From Roseateles_B sp041912595 (GTDB lineage: Bacteria; Pseudomonadota; Gammaproteobacteria; Burkholderiales; Burkholderiaceae_C), in contig JAYRMR010000002.1 of the NCBI GenBank assembly GCA_041912595.1, forward strand, positions 83,442 to 147,441: a DNA stretch of 64,000 nt. The letters are read 5' to 3'. Shown in pieces: positions 29,396-42,358 of the stretch. The notes under the pieces are model-generated. The model was not told where the DNA came from, made no database searches, and was given only the letters and a program-made list of their open reading frames with translations. Each line of letters opens with the position of its first letter. Position 1 is the stretch's first letter. Both the position numbers and the translations under genes were made by a program.

Positions 29396-30406
29396 ATGCC
29401 GCAAGGACCCATCCTGGTCGTCGACGACGAGCCCATCAACCTGGACGCCATGCGCCTCGCGCTGGGCGCCGTGCACAAGCTCATCTACGCCCGCGACGGC
29501 GGCAGCGCGCTGGAGGCCATCGCCCGGCACAAGCCGTCCCTCGTGCTCCTGGACATCCGCATGCCGGGCATGGACGGCTACGAGGTCTGCCGCGCCATCA
29601 AGGCCAATCCGGCGACCGAGTACCTGCCGGTCATCTTCGTCACCAGCCTCTCGGACGTGGGCGACGAGGCGCGGGGTTTCGAGGCCGGGGGCGTGGACTT
29701 CATCGTGAAGCCGATCTCGCCGCTGGTGGTGCGGGCGCGGGTGCAGACGCACCTCTCGCTCGTCAAGCACAGCCGCCTGGAGCGCAGCCACCGCGACGCC
29801 ATCTTCATGCTCAGCGAAGCCGGGCACTTCAACGACCACGACACCGGCGCGCATATCTGGCGCATGGCGGCCTACTCGGCCGAGCTGGCCCGTGCGGCCG
29901 GCTGGAGCGTGGAGAGCTGCCGCCTGATGGAGCTCGCGGCGCCGCTGCATGACACCGGCAAGATCGGCGTGCCCACCACCATCCTGGCCAAGCCCGGCCC
30001 CCTGGACGAGGCGGAATGGGCCGTGATGCGCCAGCATCCGCAGATCGGGCACGAGATCCTCTCCAAGAGCGCCGCGCCCGTGTTCCAGATGGCCGCCGAG
30101 ATTGCGCTGAACCACCACGAGAAGTGGGACGGCAGCGGCTACCCGCACGGCATCGCGGGCACGGCCATTCCGGAGTCCGCCCGCATCGTGGCCATTGCCG
30201 ACGTGTATGACGCCCTCACCATGAAGCGCGCATACAAGGAGCCCTGGCCGGCGGAGCAGGCGCTGGCCCACATCGCGGAGCAGCAGGGCCGGCAGTTCGA
30301 TCCGCACCTGGCGGGCATCTTCCTGACGCTGGCGCCGAAGCTGGTGGACATCCACCGCCGCTGGCAGCTGCAGAGCTCGCCGGTGCTGCCACCGCTGGTG
30401 GCCTGA
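29396..30406 (+). CDS. Response regulator with HD-GYP domain (RpfG-type)
   Basis: 336 residues: receiver (1-120, phospho-acceptor Asp53 in LLDIRMPGMDG) plus HD-GYP phosphodiesterase. The metal motif HD is His185-Asp186 (LHDTGKIG), and the downstream signature HHEKWDGSGYPHG holds Gly248-Tyr249-Pro250, all intact, so active c-di-GMP hydrolysis is expected. The GGGAGAG ribosome site lies inside the end of the hybrid kinase gene 2 nt upstream. The stop lies in a 7-bp inverted repeat shared with the convergent kinase gene. Confidence 0.93.
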   Translation: MPQGPILVVDDEPINLDAMRLALGAVHKLIYARDGGSALEAIARHKPSLVLLDIRMPGMDGYEVCRAIKANPATEYLPVIFVTSLSDVGDEARGFEAGGVDFIVKPISPLVVRARVQTHLSLVKHSRLERSHRDAIFMLSEAGHFNDHDTGAHIWRMAAYSAELARAAGWSVESCRLMELAAPLHDTGKIGVPTTILAKPGPLDEAEWAVMRQHPQIGHEILSKSAAPVFQMAAEIALNHHEKWDGSGYPHGIAGTAIPESARIVAIADVYDALTMKRAYKEPWPAEQALAHIAEQQGRQFDPHLAGIFLTLAPKLVDIHRRWQLQSSPVLPPLVA

Positions 30407-30427
30407 GCACCCGGCGCCCGGCTCAGG
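30402..30427. terminator. Inverted repeat over two convergent stop codons
   Basis: CCTGAGC (30402-30408) and GCTCAGG (30421-30427) pair perfectly across a 12-nt GC-rich loop. The left arm holds the HD-GYP stop, the right arm the stop of the convergent kinase gene. It could act in both directions, though no T runs follow. Confidence 0.35.
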
Positions 30428-32402
30428 TGCGGCGATCCGCCGGCTCGCCCGCCGCCGGGGAGGGCGTGGCACGCGGCGCCACCGGGATCCGCAGCTGCAC
30501 CTCGCAGCCCGGACGCTCGCTGCCCGGGTCCACCTCGCGCCAGCTGATCTGGGCGCCGATGCGCTCGGCCCGCTTGCGCATGCCCTTGAGCCCCTGACCT
30601 TCGCGCGCATGGCGGCGCAGGCCCTGGCCGTCGTCGCCGATGCTCAGCAGCACCGTGCCGCCGTCGTCCACCACGCGCGTGGCGAAGCGCACCCGCGACG
30701 CCTGTGCGTGATGGAGCACGTTGCTGAGCGCTTCCTGCACGATGCGCACCAGATCCCGCCCCTGCGCCCCCATCAGGCGCGGCAGATGCGGCGTGTCCTG
30801 GAGCTGCCATTCCAGCTGCAGCCCGGCCGAGCGCAGGCGGTCCTGCAGCCGGTGGCGGACATTGGCCAGCAGCAGGCCGAGGTCGCCGTCGTCCACGGTC
30901 ATGGCGTCGATGGTCAGGCGCATCTCGGCGATGCAGTCGTCCAGCAGGGCCACGAGGGTGTCGGTGTCCATGCCCTGGCGCGCGCCGAGCTTGGCCATCA
31001 GCAGCTGCGAGCCGAGGCCGTCATGCATCTCCTGCAGCAGACGCTCCCGCTCCTGGGCCGCCACGCGCAGCTGCTCGCTGCGCTGCAGGTCCTGGTAGCG
31101 GGCCTCGAGCTCGCGGCTGCGGGCCGCCAGCGCCTCCTCCAGCGCCTGCCGTGAGCGCGCCTGCGCCCGCAGCGAGGACACGAAGCGGCGCTGCAGCACA
31201 TAGCCCGCCATCCCGACGACCGCCGCATAGCCGGCGACGTTGATGTCCACCAGCGGGAAGGCGCCCTCGTCGATCAGCGCGAAATAGCCGACATAGGCCC
31301 AGCAGAAGAAGGCCAGGCCGAGGCTGGATGCCGCCAGGCTGTGCGAGGCCAGGCCGCTGCGCACCGCCGCCCGCAGCACCACGCCCCAGGCGCCCACCAT
31401 GACGATGCCGCGGCTGCCCAGCGCCCACCAGGGCCAGAGGTTCTCGAAGGCCCCCCAGGAGGAGCCGGTGTAGGCGGCCCAGAGGTCCAGCGGCAGCGCC
31501 ACGGCCATGAAGCCGAGCGCCAGGCGGCGGCCCCAGGAATCCCCCGGCGCGAACCACTGCACCACCAGCAGCAGCATCAGCCCGCGGGCGAGGATGTCCG
31601 CAGCGTCGAGGATCATGCGCCACCAGGGCAGCGGCACCGGCGCCACGCTGAGGTAGGGCAGCAGCAGCAGCGCCGCGCTGAGCGCATAGACCCCCGTGAT
31701 CCCGTACACCCACTCCTGGCGCAGCGCCAGCCACACCAGCAGCAGGAAGAGGCCCAGCAGCGCGGCACTGAGCGCCGTCAGCAGACGGGCGCTCTGCCAG
31801 AAGTCGCGTGCCTTCTGCAGCTGGCGCATCTGCGTCGCCGGCCCCATCTGCACGACGGACATCGTGCCCATCTGCTCGCCCGTGGCCCCCAGGTGCAGCC
31901 CGAGGCGGTGCTCGCCCGCCTCCAGCATCGCCGGCGGCACGTTGATGAGCACCCCGCTGCTGCCCAGCCGCAGGCCGCGGTACATGGGCTCCAGCTCCAG
32001 GCCTTGCTGGGAGCGCGCGAGCAGCTTGCCGTCGAGGTAGAGATTGAGCTCCGGACTGTGCGTGAAGGCCACCAGCCAGGGCTCGTGGACGGCCTCGGCC
32101 AGCTTGAAGTCCAGCAGGTACCAGCCGGGCTCGCTGCCTTCGACCCGCATGTCGGGCAGCTGCATCGCCTCGGCCTTCTCGGGCATGGCCTGCCCCGGCA
32201 GCAGGGGCGGATCGCCCTGGCGGTCCTCCAGCCACTGGCCGTCCACCAGGCGCATCACCTGCGGCATGTTGAGCGGGCCGAGGTGCAGGGACAGCACATG
32301 CAGGCCCAGCAGGGCCAGCAGTGGCAGGAGCACGCCCAGCAGCAGGGCGCGCAGGCGGCTCATCCGCGTCATCACCCGCGGCGGGGCCGCGGGCTCAGCC
32401 AT
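30423..32402 (-). CDS. Sensor histidine kinase, 7TMR-DISM-like, NarL-family type
   Basis: 659 residues. A membrane segment near residue 20, a periplasmic jelly-roll-like region (about 55-205), then about seven membrane segments (about 215-410) resemble 7TMR-DISM receptors. A coiled coil leads into a HisKA_3 domain with His460 (EMHDGLGSQL) and a C-terminal ATPase. The partner should be a NarL-type regulator, but none is adjacent. It starts 18 nt after pntB on the same strand, so it is probably expressed with the transhydrogenase. Internal ATGs near residues 11 and 14 are alternative starts. Confidence 0.85.
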   Translation of the reverse strand: MAEPAAPPRVMTRMSRLRALLLGVLLPLLALLGLHVLSLHLGPLNMPQVMRLVDGQWLEDRQGDPPLLPGQAMPEKAEAMQLPDMRVEGSEPGWYLLDFKLAEAVHEPWLVAFTHSPELNLYLDGKLLARSQQGLELEPMYRGLRLGSSGVLINVPPAMLEAGEHRLGLHLGATGEQMGTMSVVQMGPATQMRQLQKARDFWQSARLLTALSAALLGLFLLLVWLALRQEWVYGITGVYALSAALLLLPYLSVAPVPLPWWRMILDAADILARGLMLLLVVQWFAPGDSWGRRLALGFMAVALPLDLWAAYTGSSWGAFENLWPWWALGSRGIVMVGAWGVVLRAAVRSGLASHSLAASSLGLAFFCWAYVGYFALIDEGAFPLVDINVAGYAAVVGMAGYVLQRRFVSSLRAQARSRQALEEALAARSRELEARYQDLQRSEQLRVAAQERERLLQEMHDGLGSQLLMAKLGARQGMDTDTLVALLDDCIAEMRLTIDAMTVDDGDLGLLLANVRHRLQDRLRSAGLQLEWQLQDTPHLPRLMGAQGRDLVRIVQEALSNVLHHAQASRVRFATRVVDDGGTVLLSIGDDGQGLRRHAREGQGLKGMRKRAERIGAQISWREVDPGSERPGCEVQLRIPVAPRATPSPAAGEPADRRT

Positions 32403-32420
32403 GAATCGGTTCCATCGTCG

Positions 32421-33845
32421 CTATTCGATCGCCTTCACCATGTCCTCGACGACCTTCTTCGCGTCGCCGAACACCATGAGCGTCTTGTCCATGTAGAAGA
32501 GCTCATTGTCCAGCCCCGCGTAACCCGCGGCCATGGAACGCTTGTTGACGATCACGGTCTTGGCCTTGTAGGCCTCCAGAATCGGCATGCCGTAGATGGG
32601 GCTGCCCTTCTGGTGGGCGGCCGGGTTCACCACATCGTTCGCGCCCAGGATGATGGCCACATCGGCCTGCCCGAACTCGGCGTTGATGTCCTCCATCTCG
32701 AAGACCTGGTCGTAGGGCACCTCGGCCTCGGCCAGCAGCACGTTCATGTGGCCGGGCATGCGGCCGGCGACGGGGTGGATGGCGTACTTGACGCTCACGC
32801 CCTTCTCGGTGAGCTTGGCGGCCAGCTCCTTGACCGCATGCTGGGCGCGGGCCACGGCCAGGCCGTAGCCGGGCACGATGATCACGCTCTCGGCATTGCC
32901 CATGATGAAGGCGGCGTCGTCCGCGCTGCCGCTCTTCACCGAGCGCTGCACCGCGCCGCCCGCGGCCGCCGCCGAGGCATCCCCGCCGAAGCCGCCCAGG
33001 ATGACGTTGAAGAAGGAGCGGTTCATCGCCTTGCACATGATGTAGCTCAGGATCGCGCCCGAGCTGCCCACCAGCGAGCCGGCGATGATCAGCATGCTGT
33101 TGTTGAGCGAGAAGCCGATGCCCGCCGCCGCCCAGCCGGAGTAGCTGTTGAGCATGGACACCACGACGGGCATGTCCGCGCCGCCGATGGGAATGATGAG
33201 CAGCACGCCCAGCACGAAGCCCAGGGCCAGCACGAGGCCGAAGTCCAGCCAGCTCTGCGAGTGCCAGAAGCCGACGATGAAGAACAGCGAGGCCAGGCCC
33301 AGCGCCAGGTTCAGCCAGTGCTGGCCGGGGAAGGTCACCGGCGCGCCCTGGAAGAGGCGGAACTTGTACTTGCCGCTGAGCTTGCCGAAGGCGATCACCG
33401 AGCCGCTGAAGGTGATCGCGCCGATGAAGGCCCCGAGGCCCAGCTCGATGCGGTTGCCGCCGGGAATGCGCCCGGCCGCGTCGGCAATGCTGAAGGCGGC
33501 CGGCTCCAGCACCGCCGCCGCGGCGATGCAGACGGCGGCCAGGCCGATCATGCTGTGCATGAAGGCCACCAGCTCGGGCATCTTGGTCATCTCGACCCGC
33601 TGCGCCATGAAGGCGCCCGTGCCGCCACCGACAAGCAGGCCCAGCAGCACATAGCTGAGCCCGAAGGCATCGCCATGGGCCAGCTTGACGATCAGCGCCG
33701 CCGTGGTGCCCGCGGCGATGGTCATGCCGACCATGCCGAAGACGTTGCCGCGGATGGAGGTGGTCGGATGCGAGAGGCCCTTCAAGGCCTGGATGAAGCA
33801 GACGCTGGCCAGCAGGTACAGCAGCGTGACGAGGTTCATGCTCAT
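32421..33845 (-). CDS. pntB: NAD(P) transhydrogenase subunit beta
   Basis: 474 residues. An N-terminal half of about nine membrane helices forms the proton channel (domain II); the C-terminal domain III binds NADP(H), with VPGYGLAVARAQHA, the HPVAGRMPGHMNVLLAEA stretch and GANDVVNPAA. Couples proton influx to hydride transfer from NADH to NADP+. Overlaps the pntAB stop by 4 nt. The three-gene split (alpha1, alpha2, beta) is common in Alpha- and Betaproteobacteria. Confidence 0.95.
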   Translation of the reverse strand: MSMNLVTLLYLLASVCFIQALKGLSHPTTSIRGNVFGMVGMTIAAGTTAALIVKLAHGDAFGLSYVLLGLLVGGGTGAFMAQRVEMTKMPELVAFMHSMIGLAAVCIAAAAVLEPAAFSIADAAGRIPGGNRIELGLGAFIGAITFSGSVIAFGKLSGKYKFRLFQGAPVTFPGQHWLNLALGLASLFFIVGFWHSQSWLDFGLVLALGFVLGVLLIIPIGGADMPVVVSMLNSYSGWAAAGIGFSLNNSMLIIAGSLVGSSGAILSYIMCKAMNRSFFNVILGGFGGDASAAAAGGAVQRSVKSGSADDAAFIMGNAESVIIVPGYGLAVARAQHAVKELAAKLTEKGVSVKYAIHPVAGRMPGHMNVLLAEAEVPYDQVFEMEDINAEFGQADVAIILGANDVVNPAAHQKGSPIYGMPILEAYKAKTVIVNKRSMAAGYAGLDNELFYMDKTLMVFGDAKKVVEDMVKAIE

Positions 33846-34165
33846 GCCTGACCCTCCTTGGCGGCGGGCGCCTTGCGCTCCTTCTTTTTGAACATCTCCA
33901 GCATCCGCCGCGTGACGAGGAAGCCGCCGAAGACGTTGACCGCCGCCAGCGCCACGGCCAGGGTGCCGAGCACCTTGCCCATGTCCGTCTGCGTGAGCGC
34001 CGCGGCCAGCATGGCCCCGACGATGACGATGGCCGAGATGGCGTTGGTGACGGCCATCAGCGGCGTGTGCAGGGCCGGCGTGACGGTCCAGACCACGTGG
34101 TAGCCCACGTAGATGGCCAGCACGAAGATGATGAGGTTGATGACCGTGTGGTCGATGGCTTCCAT
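33842..34165 (-). CDS. pntAB: NAD(P) transhydrogenase subunit alpha, part 2
   Basis: 107 residues with three membrane helices (about 8-26, 38-58 and 65-85) and a basic C-terminal tail. It supplies the alpha-side membrane helices of domain II, which in E. coli are fused to PntA. It lies 27 nt after pntAA and overlaps pntB by 4 nt, giving stoichiometric expression of the complex. Confidence 0.92.
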   Translation of the reverse strand: MEAIDHTVINLIIFVLAIYVGYHVVWTVTPALHTPLMAVTNAISAIVIVGAMLAAALTQTDMGKVLGTLAVALAAVNVFGGFLVTRRMLEMFKKKERKAPAAKEGQA

Positions 34166-34192
34166 GGCGGGTTCCTCTCGATCGATGCGGAC

Positions 34193-35308
34193 TCAGGCCC
34201 GGGTGACCTGCCCGTCGCGCGCGACGAGGCAGGCGGTGACGATGTCGTCATCCGCCGGGATCTGGAAGGTGGCCTCCCGGGTGCAGACCAGCTTGAGGAA
34301 GTCCAGCACATTGCGGGCGTAGAGCGCCGAGGCGTCGGCCGCCACGAGGGACGGCAGATTGGTCTCGCCCACCAGCGTCACGCCGTGCTTCACGACGGTC
34401 TGCCCGGGCTCCGTCAGCGGGCAGTTGCCGCCGGCCGGCGCCGCCAGGTCCACGATCACCGAGCCGGCCTTCATGGACTTCACCATCTCCTCGGTGACCA
34501 GCACCGGCGCGGCGCGGCCGGGGATCAGCGCGGTGGTGATCACCACGTCCGCCTGCGCCACGCGCTTGGCCACCTCGAGCTTCTGCCGTTCCAGCCAGCT
34601 CGGCGGCATGGGCCGCGCGTAGCCACCCACGCCCTCGGCGGCCTCCTTCTCCTCGGCGGTCTCGTAAGGGACGTCGATGAACTTGGCGCCGAGCGACTCG
34701 ACCTGCTCCTTCACCGAGGGTCGCACGTCGGACGCCTCGATCACTGCGCCCAGGCGCTTGGCCGTGGCGATGGCCTGCAGCCCGGCCACGCCCACGCCCA
34801 GCACCACGACGCGTGCGGCCTTGACCGTGCCGGCCGCCGTCATGAGCATGGGGAAGAAGCGCTGATAGCGGTCCGCCGCGATCATCACGGCCTTGTAGCC
34901 CGCCACATTGGCCTGGCTGGACAGCACGTCCATGCTCTGGGCCCGCGTGGTGCGCGGGGCGGCCTCCAGTGCGAAGGCGGTGAGCCTGGCGTCGGCCAGG
35001 CGCTGCAGGCCCTCGCGGTCGAAGGGGTTCAGCATGCCCACGAGCACGGTGCCGGGCCGCACGAGCGCCAGCTCCTCGGCGCCCGGTGCGCGTACCTTGA
35101 GCAGCATCTCGGCGGCATAGGCCTGCTCGCGCGGGACCAGCTCGGCGCCGGCCGCGGCATAGGCCTCGTCCGTCACGCTGGCCCGCAGCCCGGCCCCCTG
35201 CTGCACCTGCACGCGGTGGCCCTGGGCCACCAGCTTCTTCACGGTCTCCGGCGTGGCCGCGACACGGGACTCTCCCGCCGCGGTCTCCTGCGGCACTGCA
35301 ATCAGCAT
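34193..35308 (-). CDS. pntAA: NAD(P) transhydrogenase subunit alpha, part 1
   Basis: 371 residues, soluble domain I that binds NAD(H). It begins MLIAVPQETAAGESRVAATPE, the family start, and shows the Rossmann motif VLGVGVAGLQAIATAKRLGA (about 170-190), then KAGSVIVDLAAPAGGNCPLT. Start at ATG 35308; the longer upstream reading is Arg/Pro-rich and not family-like. First gene of the operon pntAA-pntAB-pntB-kinase. Its upstream region is shared with the binding-protein gene on the other strand. Confidence 0.95.
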   Translation of the reverse strand: MLIAVPQETAAGESRVAATPETVKKLVAQGHRVQVQQGAGLRASVTDEAYAAAGAELVPREQAYAAEMLLKVRAPGAEELALVRPGTVLVGMLNPFDREGLQRLADARLTAFALEAAPRTTRAQSMDVLSSQANVAGYKAVMIAADRYQRFFPMLMTAAGTVKAARVVVLGVGVAGLQAIATAKRLGAVIEASDVRPSVKEQVESLGAKFIDVPYETAEEKEAAEGVGGYARPMPPSWLERQKLEVAKRVAQADVVITTALIPGRAAPVLVTEEMVKSMKAGSVIVDLAAPAGGNCPLTEPGQTVVKHGVTLVGETNLPSLVAADASALYARNVLDFLKLVCTREATFQIPADDDIVTACLVARDGQVTRA

Positions 35309-35686
35309 CGAACTTCTCCTGTGGGAAGGCGGGCCGGCAGGCCGGTGCCCGCGCGGCCTGCAGATCGGGATCGGCAAGACTTGCGGCGAGCTTACATGCG
35401 CTTGATGACATAGGGCGATGCCCCTAAGCACGGGTTTGTCCCAGGAACGGACCGGCGCGCAGGCCCGCGACTTCCGCCGGGCCACCGCGCGGCACGGGGA
35501 CCGTCGGGCCGGGAGTGCCTCGCTTCGCCGCGGGACAAGGCAGCCTTGTGCGTCATCGACGCCACAGTCGACGGCTCCTCGCAGGCGAGCCGTGACCCCT
35601 GGCAAGAACTGGCCCCCTCGGTGCTGCGCATCACCAGGCCAGATGCTAGAGTCGTCGGCGGGCTTTCTTCATGCCCACGACGGCCC
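35309..35686. other. 378-nt divergent region, pntAA / binding protein
   Basis: No credible gene. It contains two strong dyads: ACAAGGC-A-GCCTTGT (35535-35549), a perfect operator-like palindrome, and ACGGCTC-N9-GAGCCGT (35571-35593). A -10-like TAGAGT lies at 35647-35652, which would give a 27-nt leader for the binding-protein gene. I cannot assign a pnt promoter with confidence. Confidence 0.4.
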
Positions 35687-36691
35687 ATGGTCCCAGCCTT
35701 TCCGCGCAATCCCGACAACGCCTGCACACGTCGCCAATGCCTGCGGCGCGGCGGGGCCGTGCTGGCCGCGGTGGCGGGCGCCTCGATGCTCGCCGGCTGC
35801 CAGCCGCCGCCACCGCTCCTGCGCGTGGGCTGCATCGTCTTCCCCGGCTACGAGCTCATCGTGCTGGCCCGCGAGCTCGGCCTTCTGCCCCCCTCGCGCG
35901 TGCGCCTCATCGAGATGCGCAGCAACACCGACACCCTGCACGCCCTCGCCGCCGCGCAGCTGGAGGCGGCCTGCCTGACGCTGGACGAGCTGCTGACCGC
36001 CCGCGGCAATGGTCTGGACCTGCGCGTGGTCGCGGTGCTCGACAGCTCGGCCGGCGCCGATGCCCTGATGGCCCGCCCGGGCCTGGACGACCTGCGCGCG
36101 CTCGCCGGCCAGCGCATCGGCACCGAGGACTCCGCCAGCGGGGCGCTCATGCTCGGCGCCGCCCTGAGCGCCGCGGGCCTGGCGCTGCCCGAGGTCCGCA
36201 AGGTGCCCATGGCGCTGGACCGCAGCGTCGAGCTGTACCGCAGCGGCGCGGTCGATGCCGTGGTGACCGCCGAGCCGTGGGTCAGCCTGCTCGAGAAGCA
36301 GGGCGCGCGCCGTCTGTTTGACAGCCGCTCGATCCCGGACCGCATCGTCGATGTGCTCGCCGTGCGCGCGGACGCCATCCAGGGGCTGCCGGAGGCGCTG
36401 CGCACGCTGCTGCGCGGGCATTTCACCGCCCTGCAGCACCTGCGCCTGCAGCCGCAGGACGCGGCACGACTCATGGCGCCCCGGCTGTCGCTGCGCCCCG
36501 AGGAGGTGGCCGCCGCGTTCCAGGGCCTGATCCTCCCGGACGCCGCCCGCAACCGGGAGATGCTGGCCCCCGAGGGTTCGCTCTCGCGCAGCGCCCGCCA
36601 GCTCGTGCGGCTGCTGCTGGACCAGGGCCTGATGTCCACGCCGCCCTCCATGAACCAGTGGCTGGACCCCCAGTTCCTGCCCCAGGGCTGA
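35687..36691 (+). CDS. Lipoprotein substrate-binding protein (NMT1/SsuA-like), Tat-type signal
   Basis: 334 residues. The N-terminus has a twin-arginine motif (TRRQCL, Arg15-Arg16), a hydrophobic core and lipobox LAGC with Cys38, so it is predicted to be a Tat-exported lipoprotein. The mature protein follows the NMT1/SsuA layout (GYELIVLARELGLL, then LEAACLTLDELLTARGNGLD, then DAVVTAEPW). No ABC permease or ATPase gene is present. It ends 6 nt before the hybrid kinase gene at 36698, so it may present a ligand to that kinase. A TAGAGT box lies 34 nt upstream. Confidence 0.82.
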   Translation: MVPAFPRNPDNACTRRQCLRRGGAVLAAVAGASMLAGCQPPPPLLRVGCIVFPGYELIVLARELGLLPPSRVRLIEMRSNTDTLHALAAAQLEAACLTLDELLTARGNGLDLRVVAVLDSSAGADALMARPGLDDLRALAGQRIGTEDSASGALMLGAALSAAGLALPEVRKVPMALDRSVELYRSGAVDAVVTAEPWVSLLEKQGARRLFDSRSIPDRIVDVLAVRADAIQGLPEALRTLLRGHFTALQHLRLQPQDAARLMAPRLSLRPEEVAAAFQGLILPDAARNREMLAPEGSLSRSARQLVRLLLDQGLMSTPPSMNQWLDPQFLPQG

Positions 36692-36697
36692 ACCGCC

Positions 36698-40582
<3,885 letters not shown>

Positions 40583-40595
40583 TCGCGAGGGCCCC

Positions 40596-41711
40596 ATGGA
40601 TCTGATTCAGCAGAACACCGCGCAGGCCACCGTGCTGGTCGTGGACGACACGCCCGAGAACCTCAGCCTCATGCATGGCCTGCTGCGCGAGCACTACCGC
40701 ATCTTGGTGGCACCGACCGGCGAGCGCGCCCTGAGCCTCGCCCGCGGCGCACGGGTGCCGGACCTGATCCTGCTGGACGTGATGATGCCGGGCATGGACG
40801 GCTACGAGGTCTGCCGCCGCCTGCAGGCCGACCCGGCCACGCGCGACATCCCCATCATCTTCCTGACGGCACGGGCGGACGTGGCGGACGAGACGCTCGG
40901 CCTGTCGCTCGGGGCGGTGGACTACATCACCAAGCCCATCAGCCCGCCCATCGTCCTGGCCCGCCTGCGCACGCACCTGAGCCTGAAGGTCGCCGCGGAC
41001 TTCCTGCGCGACAAGAGCGCCTTCCTCGAAGCCGAGGTCGCCCGGCGCACCCGGGAGATCGAGGCGCTGCAGGACGTCACGGTGCTGGCGCTGGCCTCGC
41101 TGGGCGAGACGCGCGACAACGAGACCGGCAACCACCTGCGCCGCACGCAGCACTACGTCCAGCGCCTGGCCGAGCAGCTCAAGGGCCACCCGCGCTTCGC
41201 CGGCCTGCTGGACGACGCCAGCATCCGGCTGCTGTTCAAGTCGGCTCCGCTGCACGACATCGGCAAGGTCGGCATCCCGGACCACATCCTCCTCAAGCCC
41301 GGCCGGCTGACGCCCGAGGAGTTCGAGGTGATGAAGACCCACACCACGCTCGGCTACGAGGCCATCCTGCGCGCCGAGCAGGCGCTGGGGCTGGACATGC
41401 CCTTCCTGCGCTTCGCCAAGGAGATTGCCCACGCCCACCAGGAAAAGTGGGACGGCAGCGGCTACCCGCTGGGGCTGGCGGGCGAGGACATCCCGGCCTC
41501 CGCGCGGCTGATGGCCGTGGCGGACGTCTACGATGCGCTCATCAGCCGCCGTGTCTACAAGCCGCCGATGCCGCACGGCGAGGCGCTGGCCATCATGCGC
41601 CAGGGGCGCGGCAGCCACTTCGACCCGGACGTGATCGACGCCTTCCTCGCGGTGGAGCAGGACTTCCTGGCCATCGCCGAGCGCTTCGCCGACCCGGAAG
41701 ATCCCGCCTGA
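40596..41711 (+). CDS. Response regulator with HD-GYP domain (RpfG-type)
   Basis: 371 residues. Receiver with Asp61 (LLDVMMPGMDG), a helical linker, then HD-GYP with His220-Asp221 (LHDIGKVGIP) and Gly289-Tyr290-Pro291 (EKWDGSGYPLG). All key residues are intact, so c-di-GMP hydrolysis is expected, with activity set by phosphotransfer from the kinase gene 13 nt upstream. Start at ATG 40596 with GCGAGG upstream; an earlier in-frame start would overlap the kinase gene. Paralogue of the 29396 protein. Confidence 0.92.
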   Translation: MDLIQQNTAQATVLVVDDTPENLSLMHGLLREHYRILVAPTGERALSLARGARVPDLILLDVMMPGMDGYEVCRRLQADPATRDIPIIFLTARADVADETLGLSLGAVDYITKPISPPIVLARLRTHLSLKVAADFLRDKSAFLEAEVARRTREIEALQDVTVLALASLGETRDNETGNHLRRTQHYVQRLAEQLKGHPRFAGLLDDASIRLLFKSAPLHDIGKVGIPDHILLKPGRLTPEEFEVMKTHTTLGYEAILRAEQALGLDMPFLRFAKEIAHAHQEKWDGSGYPLGLAGEDIPASARLMAVADVYDALISRRVYKPPMPHGEALAIMRQGRGSHFDPDVIDAFLAVEQDFLAIAERFADPEDPA

Positions 41712-41736
41712 CCGCGGCCCGCCGCCCGCTCCTGCC

Positions 41737-42249
41737 ATGCCCCTGCCCCGCTTCAAACCCAGCGTCACCGTCGCCGCCGTGATCCCGCACGGCGGCCGCT
41801 ATCTCATGGTTGAGGAGCAGACGCCCGAGGGCCTGCGCATCAACCAGCCCGCCGGGCATCTGGAGCAGGGCGAGTCCCCGCTGGAGGCCGTCGTGCGCGA
41901 GGCGCGCGAGGAGACGGCCCACGCGCTGACGGTGCAGGCCGTGCTGGGGCTCTACATGGCGCGCTTCCAGCGGCCGGCCACGGGCGAGGACGTGACCTAC
42001 CTGCGCATGGCCTTCATCGGCGAGGTCGGCGCGCCGCTGCCGGGGCTCGCGCTGGACGAGGGCATCGTGCGCTGGCTGTGGCTGGATGCCGACGAGATCC
42101 AGGCCGCCGACCGCGAGGGCCGCACCCGCTCGGCCCTGGTCTGGCAATGCGTGCAGGACCACCGGGCCGGGCAGCGGCACCCGCTGTCGCTGCTGCACTG
42201 CGCCGAGAGCCTCTGGCATCCCGAGCGCTATCCGGCCGGCCCGGCTTGA
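41737..42249 (+). CDS. NUDIX hydrolase (NudJ-like)
   Basis: 170 residues. The Nudix box GHLEQGESPLEAVVREAREET matches G-x5-E-x7-R-E-x2-E-E, which binds Mg2+ and removes pyrophosphate from nucleotide or HMP-PP type substrates. In E. coli nudJ lies next to mnmA; here a GGDEF-EAL gene lies between the NUDIX gene and mnmA, which supports the NudJ assignment by remnant synteny. An FNR box overlaps its stop codon. Confidence 0.85.
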   Translation: MPLPRFKPSVTVAAVIPHGGRYLMVEEQTPEGLRINQPAGHLEQGESPLEAVVREAREETAHALTVQAVLGLYMARFQRPATGEDVTYLRMAFIGEVGAPLPGLALDEGIVRWLWLDADEIQAADREGRTRSALVWQCVQDHRAGQRHPLSLLHCAESLWHPERYPAGPA

Positions 42250-42259
42250 TCCGCATCAA
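42246..42259 (+). promoter_or_regulatory. Perfect FNR/Anr-type box, second GGDEF-EAL gene
   Basis: TTGATCCGCATCAA matches TTGAT-N4-ATCAA at all ten positions and overlaps the NUDIX stop codon. 22 nt later is CAATCC, a poor -10. Its likely target is the GGDEF-EAL gene downstream. The site is convincing, the promoter less so. Confidence 0.6.
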
Positions 42260-42358
42260 GCACGCACCCGCCATCCTTCGCCAATCCGCAGCCCAGCCCT
42301 CGCGCTTGTCGGCAGGCGCCCACGGTGTGCGGCATTGCACAGGCACCGCGCAGACCCG

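Noticed and set aside
35418..35978. Plus-strand ORF of 186 codons in the pntAA/binding-protein gap
   Set aside because: It runs into the binding-protein gene in the wrong frame and is Arg/Ser/Pro-rich.
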